Below, in pieces: positions 11,413 through 23,400 of a DNA stretch of 64,000 bases. A program made the position numbers and the translations under genes. Position 1 is the stretch's first letter; the number at the start of each line of letters is the position of its first letter. The stretch comes from Diphasiastrum complanatum (lineage: Eukaryota; Streptophyta; Lycopodiopsida; Lycopodiales; Lycopodiaceae): positions 46,549,906-46,613,905 of the forward strand of contig CM055101.1 in the NCBI GenBank assembly GCA_029204225.1. The letters are read 5' to 3'. Under the pieces are notes generated by a model. The model saw only the letters and a list, made by a program, of their open reading frames with translations. It made no database searches and was not told where the DNA came from.

Positions 11413-14400
11413 CCCAACCAAAAATCATAGCATCTAAATCTTCTCTTGGATTTTGAAGGTTTTGGAATCATAGTAAGTTTGATATCTCAATGCCGTTAAG
11501 TTGAAGCTACTGTATAGACATTCTAGCTCTCACTTTTTTTGTGAGTCCAACTCGCTTCAAAAGACTGCCAAACTAAAGTTTACCCAAACTTGGTACCTCA
11601 TCACTATAATCATGTTCCAAAACAGCTCAAGTGACCACAAGTTGTCTCTTATGCAGCTTTTTACAAAGAGCATGGAATCTGGTTATAAAAGTAGATGAAA
11701 CAAATTAGTTCTAAATCTGTGTACTACAATCACTGAGTGAAATCTCTAAGATTCCCTTTGTTTGATATTAGCCTACAATTTTCAGAAGATCATAAACAAT
11801 CAGGGGGGACAAGTTTGTCTCTTATGGCAGCCTTTTACAAGCAGCATGGAATCTGGTTCTAAAAGTAGATGCAACTAGCAGCAATCTAGAGACTATCCTG
11901 GATCAGACCCAAAACAAAAGTGTCATCAAGTTACCAACCTCTTTTGTGCAAGTCGCAAGTTAGTTCTAAGTCTTTGTCATATACAATCACTGAGTGAAAT
12001 CTCCACGATACCCCTTGTTTGACAGTAGCCTAGAATTTCCCAATGATCATAAACACTCTGGGATGGGACACAAGATGGTGGCTATTGCAAGCAACCCATT
12101 TTGGCTTGAGACTTATGTTGACCCATACAATACTTGGAATGTTGAAACAGCCAAAGCAGCCATGCAAAAATATAGAACTTTAAGGTATGTCCACTAGAAG
12201 AAGATGGGCAGAGGAATTGCTGTAACAACCACACATGCTTTAGCTTCACACGAAGCAGCTACTGGGAAAGGATCAAATAAAGTCATAAAATACCTGTGAC
12301 AAGAACAAGGTATTTTCTCAGGAGCACTGTGACAATTTTGAGAGGAGTTCTGTATATCATAAAGTAATCAAGGAGCAAAAACTTGAAATATATGCCCAAT
12401 CAAAGAAAACAACGTATTGCCAAGGAGAAAGAACTCATCAATTAAGCATAATAAAGCAAAAAAAAATTGAAGAAATCCAATCGAGCAAAAACTGACCACC
12501 AGAGAGGTCGAAACTTAAAAGAGAACCAGAATGGCAAAACCCTAGATCTACCTTGTTTACTTGGAGTAGCTATCTTATCCATAGTTCCCAGAAACAATAC
12601 GAAACCATTCCTGAAAAGAGGAACTTTTATCCGAAAACAACTCTAGTATGGGTAAAACAGGTAAAGAAAAATGATTAGACTATTGATTTTGGAGTTCCTA
12701 AAAAAGGCTTTTGCGCATAAAAAAAGTGTTCCGAGGTTCTTGTTCCTAAGTTGAAAGCTAAGTTAAAGATGCTCTTAGGAACAAGAACAGGAACAGGAAT
12801 AGGAACGGGAACGGAACTTGGAGTAGCTCCTATCTTATCCATAGTTCCCAGAAACAATACGGAACCATTCCTGAAAAAAGGAACTTTTATCCGAAAAACA
12901 ACTCTAGTATGGGTAAAACAGGTAAAGGAAAATGATTAAATTATTGATTTTGGAGTTCCTAAAAAAGGTTTTTGCGCATAAAAAAAGTGTTCCGAGGTTC
13001 TTGTTCCTAAGTTAAAAGCTAAGTTAAAGATGCTCTTAGAAACAAGGACAGGAACAAGAACAGGAACGGGAACGGAACTTAGGAATAGATATAGGAACCG
13101 TCACAAGAAGTTGCCTAGGAACAAGACCATGAAACCCTGAGAACTTAGAACTTTCGAACAGAAACAAGCTTAGGAACTTAGGAACAAAAATGTAGGAACA
13201 GGAACACGAATTTAGGAACAAAACTTAAGAACGTAAACTTAGGAGCAGAACCAGGAACTTAAACTTACGAAGCAATTAGAAACAAAACTCAGGAACGGGA
13301 ATAGGAAGCCCTGGGAACTTAGGAACATGAACAAGAATAGGAACTTAGGAACAGGAACATGAAGTTAGGAACAGGAACAAGAACTGGAACTTAAACTTAG
13401 GAACAGGAAGTCCCAGGAACTTAGGTTCAACAGGAATAACATAAATAAAACACGTTTGATTTTTTACACATGGACTCAGGAACTTAGATTTCAATAGGAA
13501 TAGGAATAGGAACTAGAAACTTAAGAACAGGATATTAGAATAACCCTAGTTTGCTGAGTATAAATTGGTACATAGCATCATGTAAGCCATGCTTTAATAT
13601 TCCCAATACAATGATCAGGGATACATAACATACAGAAAACTTACAAAACATCACGCCATTTTCAACCAAAATGCTTCAAAAACAAACAGCTTATAGGTTT
13701 TAAGCAAACTTCAACATAAAATAAGCGGTCATAAAGTCAGGTATGAATTTTTTTCCTGTTACGGAACCGTTCCTAAACAAGAATGGTTCCATTCCTAATA
13801 GGTACGGTTCCATTCCTAAACAGGAACAAAACCATACCAGGAAAAAAGTTCCATTCGTAAGGAACAGAACGGCCGTTCCTTAGGAACTGTACCGTATCCA
13901 TTCCTATCCCAAAATCTTAAAACATGTATCAATGATCTTCATATGGTCCAGTCCACCCCTGGAAATGCATATAATAATCGCCTACTGTCTGGTAGCATAC
14001 AGACTCCGCATTTCTTTTTATAAAGAAAAGTGAGTAACCATAAAAAGTATAGAACATTATTGCCTTTAAAAAGGTCAAACAGGAAAACATGCAACATACT
14101 AGCCAAAACTTCGTCTCTTATACTTTCTCTCACAGAAAGCAATCAGTCAAGAAACCTTGTCTTTGGAAACTTCAAATTCTTGGTATTTTCTACTTTTTTA
14201 TTGTTGCAAGAGAACTACTTAAAAAACTAATGAAAATATAATTATCCATAATATAACATTGTCGCCAACTTTTCAGCAAGTAAAATGGATCGCCAACTTC
14301 AATGCGATGAAATGTAATATTGAAGGAAAATCATGTGTGTAACCAGCTCCTGTGCAACCAATGCTGATATACCTGCTCTCAAAAGAGCCACCACTAGAGT

Positions 14401-17400
14401 TCTCTCACAAGACTGCTCAGCATCAATCTACGAGCACAACTGGAGCACCTGGGCACTTATTTATACGAGAAAGCGCAATAAGTTGTCTGTGCAGCAATGC
14501 GAGCAGTTGGTGTTCATGCAACACCAACTCCAGACTTGTCGAGCATCTTAAGAAGAAAATGGATCCTATTGAGGTCTGACCAGATGATTGCATGTTCCTA
14601 TAGATAGATACCACACAACGTCCTCCATCCCACGGGGAGCCTGGGGATGACCAGGTGCTTGGTGCAGTATTGGATGGCCTACATGAGGATTTGGTTTCAG
14701 GCTCGGGTTGAGGTGGGAGAGCATGTCAAGTAAGTCTTGAATTACACATTTTGAAGCCAAATGACCACACGAATGATTTTGATGATGACACATTGGAACA
14801 GGAGGCCAATGCAGGAGTGCAGCCACCTGATCAGGATGTACTGGCTGGCCAAGACGATCTGTATCCTGACTATTTTATTTGCACAAAGAGAAAGTCATAG
14901 GAAGTTCTCAGTGCAGGGGAGCAGGAGGGATCACCCGCAACTCCATTAGCTACTTAGTGTATGAAAAACACATCTTTATACTTAAACGTATTGGGAGGTC
15001 TCATCTACAAAGTTTTACTTTGTGACTAACTAGAGGCATCCAAGAGTTATTGATTTTAAGTTTTTTGAACGATTTATCTTGAAACCGTTGAATTTTCTTC
15101 AAGTAGCTATGTTGACATAACCGAAGAATTGGGACAAGCACCATGAACATCAATGGAAAACACTCTATAATATGTTATCGTCCATTAACACTATTCAGAT
15201 TTGTCTAAAATTTTGCCATCAACCTTAACATAATCTTTTCCTTCTGAATAAGACAGTAAACCCTTACCCAAAAAGCTTCCTCAAGGAAACATGCTTAAGA
15301 TAATGATTGTAAAAGAAGGTCCCCAGCATGAGGCCCACCCAACCAATCACACGTGATGTTCCCAAAAAAGCTGCATCTAGTTTGAGAACATTTGTCTGGT
15401 AGTAGAACATTATCGTTGATATATTAGGTACTACAGCTTGAGCAATCAAAAACCACAGCATCGGCCTGCAAAAGTACAAAACCTTCTATTAGCCATGCAC
15501 AAACGATATGAAATTGTTGCACAGCCAATAGAGTGTTACAAATATTATGGAACCTTCAGGAAGGCCATATCATCAAAAGTCACAAATATTGACTAAGAAA
15601 GCGCATGTCTAATAGAGTAGCTTATGCAGAGCTCAAATGATATCAAAAGGATGGTCAAAAACTTGAAAGAAACAACATACATAGATTTTTCTACAAATGT
15701 GCCATTGTTATTAGAAAAATCAATTGGCTTTACCCTTTGGAACCTTCCAATAGCAGCTAATGGTCGTAGTTTAAAAAAAGCTATAATGCATAGTTCAATC
15801 TTCAACTTCAGTGAAAAAGCGACAAGGATCATATACTCTTGTGCAGAAAAGGCAGCAACTCACTCTACATACCGTAAGTTCGTAGTTAACATGTGCATTC
15901 CTCCACCATCACTCGAAATAAATTTCCTTAAGGGCCCTATACTTATAAGGCACATCATATTTGCCCATACAAATAAAAAGTTTTTTACCTCAAGGAATGT
16001 CATTTTCAATGACAAAGTATGATAGACATGGGGGGAATCACAAATCAATAGCAAACAATTGCAATATCCACAATAGTGATAGTAGATGGGTTATGTGAGG
16101 CCACTCATTATCGTGACACAATCACACTTTAGATCAAATCAGGACACTATTGTGAAGGCATAAAGAGCGGGAAGAAGTTTCAGATCAAGTACAAGAAAAA
16201 TCATATGTGAGAAGTCGGGAAGGATTAAAAAATGCCAACAAAGTCTGAAGACATGACCTTTTGATGGAGGCTAGGCTTGTCAAGCCTAGGATCTACAAGA
16301 AAGAAAAGTCCACAATGGGACTGGTGGCATCAATATTCAATCAATAGAAAGCAATGCAACATGGGAGTGGGTACAGTTACCTAGAAACCATAAATACCCG
16401 TCCCTAACATTTTTGGATAGGAACAGATATGGTACCGTTCCTAAGGAACAGGTTTTCCATTCCTTAGGATCAGATTTTATTTTTGGTACAGTCCCGTTCC
16501 TATTTAGGAACACAACCATTCCTAAACAGGAACAGCTCCGTACCAGAAAAAATAAATAAATAAAATAAAGTAAAAATAGGAACAAAACAACTCTTATAGA
16601 GGATTTTATGACCTCTTTTTTCATGCTGATACAGTTTGCTTACAAACTAGTAGCTGTTTGTTTTTTTAAGATTTTGGGCTACCACATTTTGGTTGAAAAT
16701 GGCGAAATGTTTTGTAAGATTCCTTTATGTTTTGTATCCCTAATCATTATCTTGGGCATTTCAAGGCATGGTCTTAATGAATTTATGTACCATTTCGTAC
16801 TCAGCAAACTAGGGTGGTTCTAATATACCTATGTACTTTGACTTATGAAAGTCCGAAAGCCTATTCCTAAGTTTCCAATCCTATTATCATTCTTAACAGT
16901 TCCCAAGTTCATGCATAAAAGGGTTTGGGGTTCCTATTCTTGTTATTGAAACCTAAGCTCTTAAGTCCATGCGTAAAAAATAAAAGGTTTCTATTTGTGT
17001 TCCTGTTCCTATTGGACCTAAGTTCCTAGGACTTCCTATTCATGTTCCTAAGTTCCTAGGGCTTCCTGTTCCTATTCCTAAGTTTCTGTTCCTGTTCCTA
17101 AGTTCTTGTTTCTATTCCTGTTCATGCTCCTAAGTTCCTAAGGCTTCTTGTTTCGGCTCCTAAGCAACTTCATGTGATTGTTCATGTTCCTGTTCTTGTT
17201 CCTATTCCTAAGTTTCGTTCCTATTCTTGTTAACTTAAGTTTCAGCTTAGGAATAGGAAACATAGATAGGAACAAGAACATAAACCCTTTTTTACGCGCA
17301 AAAACCTTTTTTAAAAACCCAATAAAAAATGATCTAATCATTTTTCTAAACGGATTTACCCACACCAGAGTTATTTTTCAAATATAGTTCTTTCCAGACA

Positions 17401-20400
17401 TGTGTACAATACAAAACTGTTCCTAGAAACAGCTCCGTAACATTCCTAGGAACTATGCTAGCAACAAAAGGATAATAGGATGTCGCTAGGTGTTCAAAAT
17501 CAAATATGGGACAAGAGGAGGTGTGGACTGTTAGCAACGGTTAGACTACTGGCCAAGGGCCACTAAGTTCTAACAAGTTGAAGGGAAAGATTATGAATAT
17601 ATTTTTGCCCCTGTTGTGGGACCCCTTATGGGACCATTTGACCATTGTGAGTAATTACTACACCTCGGGAACAAAGAGGTGGACAGGTAGCCCCATTCGG
17701 ACAAACACCTTCTACGTTTGTGTGGCTTCGAGATCGTTGTTTGCTCACAAGAGGCACTACTTTTACGTGCATAGGAGGCTCAAGATGGTTGAAGGACCAG
17801 TAGAGGTGGGCTTTGAATATCAAACTTCAATTTCAACTTTTCTATTGCCAAATGAATTATGTTAGTACTAAGTTCTAACTTCTAGGTGTAGAGTAACTAA
17901 TAGCTTTTAGCTATTACTAGATATGTAACCAATAGGAGCTTGGAACCTAGTATCTGCTTAATGTTCTAACCTATCAATATGATTTGTAAATTGTTTGAAC
18001 TTTCAACAAATGTAGGTGGACATTCCGCATCACGACCACATGTAGCTCCCACATCCATGTCTTCTCAAGGAGAGGCTACAACTGAGAGAGAGTTGCGAAC
18101 CAGTGATAGCGGTGAGGTTGGTTCATTTGTGGCAGCCCCTGTAGGTCGTGGATAGGTCAGGAATAGGGACTACTTTATGAACTCCTTCCAACAGACAAAC
18201 AAAGAGGAAGCCACAATTGTTATCAAGCAATGCTTGGCCACAACCCCTGCTATTGTGTGTCCGTTTCCTATCCAAGTGATCGTGGACTGGCTAATCCCGA
18301 TCCTCATAAAGTGAAAACCAATGCTAGTGATTTTGCAAAAGGAGCAGTACTGTTGCAAATTGGAAAGCTTGTGGCTTTTGAAAGTAAGAGATTGATTGAT
18401 GTCCAAGCGAAATATTCTACTCATAGAAAGGAGCTTTTTGCTATAATTCATGCGTTGAAAACTTGGACGCATTACCTATATGCTAACAAGTTCACTATGG
18501 ATATTGGTCATCAACCTCTAAAATATTTTTGTAATCAAAATGACTTGAGGGGAGGAAGGCTCGATGGGCTGAGTTGATGCAAAAATCTAAATTTGAAATT
18601 CGATATAATTGAAGAACTAAGAATCAAGTTGCAGATGCTATGATACCACTGCACAGCCCACGATAAGAGACGAGCACACAAGAGCACGGGTTGTGCCCAA
18701 AACCACCCAGCCAATTGTCTAGCATACGACTAGACACCCCCAAGACGATAGACTGGTGCTTCTTGTCCAATTCAAATTGATTAATTGAATCGGATCGATT
18801 CAACCAATTCAAATCACCCATCCAACAACCGACTCATAGAATCAGGTTTAGGATTCATAATTTGAATTTTTTGGTTTTTCTAGAATCCATAAATTTTAGG
18901 ATGAAGGTTGCAGAATATCATATTATATAGATTACTGGAGAATCCATAGTCTAGAATCTAGGTCGATCTGTCAGCTCGATAATGACTCGTGACTCATGAG
19001 ATCAGCTCATATATGTACATTTGACATAAATTACTAATAATATAGTTCATTCTTAATACATTTGATTTTGCTTTTCAATGTTTTAGATTTCTTTTCAAAT
19101 GTTTAACCAATGTTTTGTGTGATGGATCACGGATAAATCATAAATTACAATGTTAAGTGGAAGTTGGAACATGGAATCTATATTCTAGATGATGGAATGT
19201 TGTAGAGCCTAGAGTCTAGATAATACAATCAATTATTGTAGTTTGGGAAGTTTGAACTATGTCCATTGTCAAGTGCGTTGTGGTTCTTTGAACACTAAAT
19301 TGGTTTCAACTTTCTACAAGAAATAGTGAATTGTTACATGTATGTATTCAATAGCAATTTAATATCTATAAGAAACATTGTAGACATAATACGTTAATTA
19401 GTTTTTAGCTCTATATCCAAAAAAATTGCAAAAGTTTTTCTCTCCTGATTCTTTTCGGATAAACCCAGTTCTAAACCATGATAAATGCACATTCGTACGA
19501 TTTACGACTGCACTAGGTGGAAACATTGACTAGCACACACCTCCAATATATTGGCATCACACCTAAGTAAGAATCTACCCCATTATACACACTCACATCA
19601 AGAAGTCCTAATTAAAGGAAAAAATTTGGTAATATAGGACCTAATGACATATTTCAGTTGGCTCAACACACAATTTTATTACTAAGAAATCGAAGAAGCA
19701 TGGAAATAGCGAATATAAAAACTTTGGTGGTGCTTTTAACAAGTCAGTACCAATTACAAGACTTAGGGAGGGATCCTTGGCAAAGGCAAAAAGAAAAAAG
19801 AGAATCTATGTTATCTTTGTAAAAGCCTAGACATTTGGCAAAAATTTGTCCTCAAAAGAGGAAGTCTACTTCTGATACATGGCTTTGTAGGAAATCAAAG
19901 TGCCAAGATCCTTCTAACATTCAATCTCCATATACAAGAAGAAGAAGAAGAAGAAGAAGAAGAAGAGGGAGAGGGTTGCCCTCAAGGAGAGAGAAAGTAG
20001 TAGCAATGCTTGAAAGGGAATGAATTACAAATGAACAATGAGTACATATAAATAGGCCTTCCAAGGGCCTAGACTCTTCCAAACCCTAAGTTCTAGAACC
20101 TACTAATTATAGGGCACCCCCAAAAGTCAAGATAGGGCCCCTTAACATATTGAACTTTACTTGGACCCACGAGTTATTACTAGACCAAAATTGAGTCCAA
20201 CTTAGCTAAAACTAACTTAACATGGTCTAAATAATAAACCTAACCCATGGTTACACAAGTCTCGACCTTTTCGGTCAAAGTAACCTATGGGAAACTAGCA
20301 TTATCATTTATTATTTCTAAGACCCTCCTTAAATGATAATGTAGGAACTCGCCCTCCTACAAGCCTTGTGTGCTGAAAATTCAGCCTGAAATTGCATTAC

Positions 20401-23400
20401 AAACTCAAAAACCAGCAAGCAAAGAATTAGGTTAGCCTCCAACAAAGCTGTTTCCGGAACCCTTCTTTCTTACCAAAAAGTGTGAAGAATACACACACGG
20501 ATAGGGCTGTTGCAAACACCCTACAAATGGTAATATGCTGTCCAATTTTCAGCCTCGGAATGTGATCGGATCATCACAAAAAATTAGCGCCTTCTTCCAC
20601 ACCTGGAAACACGCAAAAAGAAGCGGATCTTCAATTTGTAAAATCAGCAAGGGTGCTGATTTTTCAGCCAAATCAGAAGATAAAAATTGCTTGTAGATGG
20701 GCGCCCTCCTGCAAAGGAGCAAAGCTGAAAAATAGGGCAGCAGCGGACCAACGGAAGTAGGATAAACCTACACGGATGTGGGCAACCTAAAAGCAGCCCC
20801 GAAGAAGATAAAATCAGCAAACAACAACCTGATTTTTGGGCGCCCAAAATCCCATTATCTCCTTTGATGTGTGGCGCCCTCCTGCAAAACGGAAAAGAGT
20901 CAAAATTGAACGGATCTTCAATCCAAAAAATCAACTAAGGTGCTGAAATTTTTGTGATCCCTAAGTGAAGATGATCTCTTTAGGGTCAATCAAGCATAGA
21001 AGATCCATGGCTCTGATACCATGTCAAAAATCCATAAATCAGAATATGGATGGACAGACTAGGATTCGAACCCAAGACCTCCCTCATACCGGATGGGATG
21101 CTCTGAGCTATCCGCCCTATTTGATAGTTCTCTCTAGAGTGTGGATTGATATTCCAACACCCCCCCTCAAGCCACACTTGGTTGGGGTCCTAGTTGTCGC
21201 CTGCCCCACAACTTGGGCCACCTAACCATGGCTTTGACACCATGAACTGTTAGGTCTAACTTGGCTCTGATACCATGTAGGAAATCAAAGTGCCAAGATC
21301 CTTCTAACATTCAACTCCATATACAAGAAGAAGAAGAAGAAGAAGAAGAAGAAGAAGAGGGCCCTCAAGGAGAGAGAAAGTAGTAGCAATGCTTGAAAGG
21401 GAATGAATTACAAATGAACAATGAGTAGGCCTTCCAAGGGCCTAGACTCCCTAGACTCTTCCAAACCCTAAGTTCTAGAACCTACTAATTATAGGGCGCC
21501 CCCAAAAGTCAAGATAGGGCCCCTTAACATAATTAGACTTTACTTGGACCCACGAGTTATTACTAGACCAAAATTGGGTCCAACTTAGCTAAAACTAACT
21601 TAACATGGTCTAAATTATAAACCTAACCCATGGTTACACAAGTCTCGACCTTTTGGGTCAAAGTAACCTATGGGAAACTGAGCTGTTGAGTGGAGGTAAG
21701 ATCTCTTGAGTAAATGTCAATTTCATACAAGACTCAAGTTGTGAATGCAGCTTTTGGCACCTGCTTTTGGGCCTAATAATCTATTTCATGGAAGGTATGA
21801 TATTAGACATATAGGTGAATGTGCTCTGGAATAGTGGCCCAATCCCAAAAAAATTATTTCTCCTTTGTGCAATATCTATGGGTTTCAACACAAGCAAGTA
21901 CTCGTAGGTACGTGGTTCACTTAGCTACACAAACATACCGAGATTTGAGATAAGACAATTCCTAATTTAAAGCTTTAGTTTCAAGACCATTTAGAACTAC
22001 TTAACAGCTTTCATGTTATCAATCTTGATGGAACTAATGTTATCTTAGACTATGAATAATTTATAGTGAGACATATACATTAGCTAGGGAATATAAAAAC
22101 CATATTTTGAAATTCTATGATGGTAAGAAATTAGTGTCTATTTAAGGAAATACAAATGTTTAATCATTTAGATTTTTGAGTATGAGATGCTTCATTCTAT
22201 TTTGAGGTTAGTCGTGCAATGTATTGATGTTGAGAATCACTGTAATTTTTGGAATTCTATTTTTTAACTCATAATTTTAAGCTATGGACAGCATATACAA
22301 ACTTTAGTTTAAGGATGTTTCCAAAGGAACTACCATATGGTCTCCCTGAGACTCCCTCCAAAGAGCACAGTTGATTATAATATAGAACTTTTACCTAGTA
22401 GTCAACATGTTTTTAGGCATCCATATGAATTTAACCAAAAAGAGAAAGAAGAAATTCCAAAACAAATAGAAGAATATATAAGCACAGGACATAGTCAACC
22501 AAGACTCAAGTAAAACTCGATGGGATGTGCATGTTCCATTAGTTAGTAAAACGGGAAGTGAAATAGATTAGTGGGTAGATTACAAAGTACTGAACAACTA
22601 TCAAGAATAGATACCCATCACCTAGGATGGTAACCTTGTAGATCTCCTTAGTGAAACTCTAATTTTCAGCAACATAGATGTGAGAAAAAGGTATCATCAG
22701 ATCGGGATTAAATCACAAGATGAATGGCCTTAACATGTTCATAATGCTCCTCTCTGCTTCTGCTATAGATAAGAATGTCATCAAAGAATACCATATAGAG
22801 TTTTTATAGGTACTTCTTGACTTCTTTATTCATCAGGAATTGAAAAATAGTAGGGGGATTGGTTAATCTGAGAGGCATGCTTTGAATTCATATAATGCTC
22901 TTCCTGTTCTGAGATCAGTTTTGTGTGCATCCTCTTGCTTTACTCTTATTTGATGGTATCCCGACCTTAAATCGATTTCTGAAAAAAATTCAGCTCCAAT
23001 GAAAAACTAGTGATCCACTATGAAAACTGAAAATCTGCTTTTGAGAGTTGCTTTATTCAGTTCCCAATAGTCAATGCACACTTGGTAACGAAATTGAAAA
23101 ACAAAACACATATAAGTGATTACAATAATAGCAGATGAAAGATGGTGAAGGACACGCAAACCCTTGGTACACGTATCTACAATTTTTTTCTAGTCAATTT
23201 TGAGAACTGGGTAGTTCAATTTGTAAAACTCATTGAAACCCTGGCATCCCTTCCAACCCATGCGTATAAAACACATGCAAAAGATGAAACGCATACTAAT
23301 GATTACAAAAATAACAGATTAAAGATAGCGACCTGAATATAGCTGGCTGCTTAATAGCTTGATATAAGGTCAAGAGTGTTGATCTTATGCCAGGTGCCAA

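Larger units (their letters stand above)
19886..21679 (-). mobile_element. TR-GAG-type LTR element, copy 1, carrying a TRIM-like insert
   Basis: The left LTR is 19886-20322 (TGTAGGAAATC...TTCTAAGA), the right LTR 21276-21679. The reverse primer-binding site ggctctgatacca precedes the right LTR, so the element reads on the minus strand. The interior lacks the gag region found in copy 2 (59249-62327). The LTR holds a GAA triplet run. Between interior and right LTR lies a 254-bp foreign module (21022-21275). It sits in intron 4 of the transporter gene. Not whole. Confidence 0.8.

Noticed and set aside
15593-16054. Open frames on both strands inside intron 4
   Set aside because: They overlap each other, match no family and lie between splice sites of the intact transporter gene.
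18624-18821. Second LTR boundary at the tgatacca motif
   Set aside because: No partner LTR, polypurine tract or target duplication could be found.
21052-21117. Functional tRNA gene
   Set aside because: The D arm is too compact and it lies inside an LTR; kept as a tRNA-like domain only.
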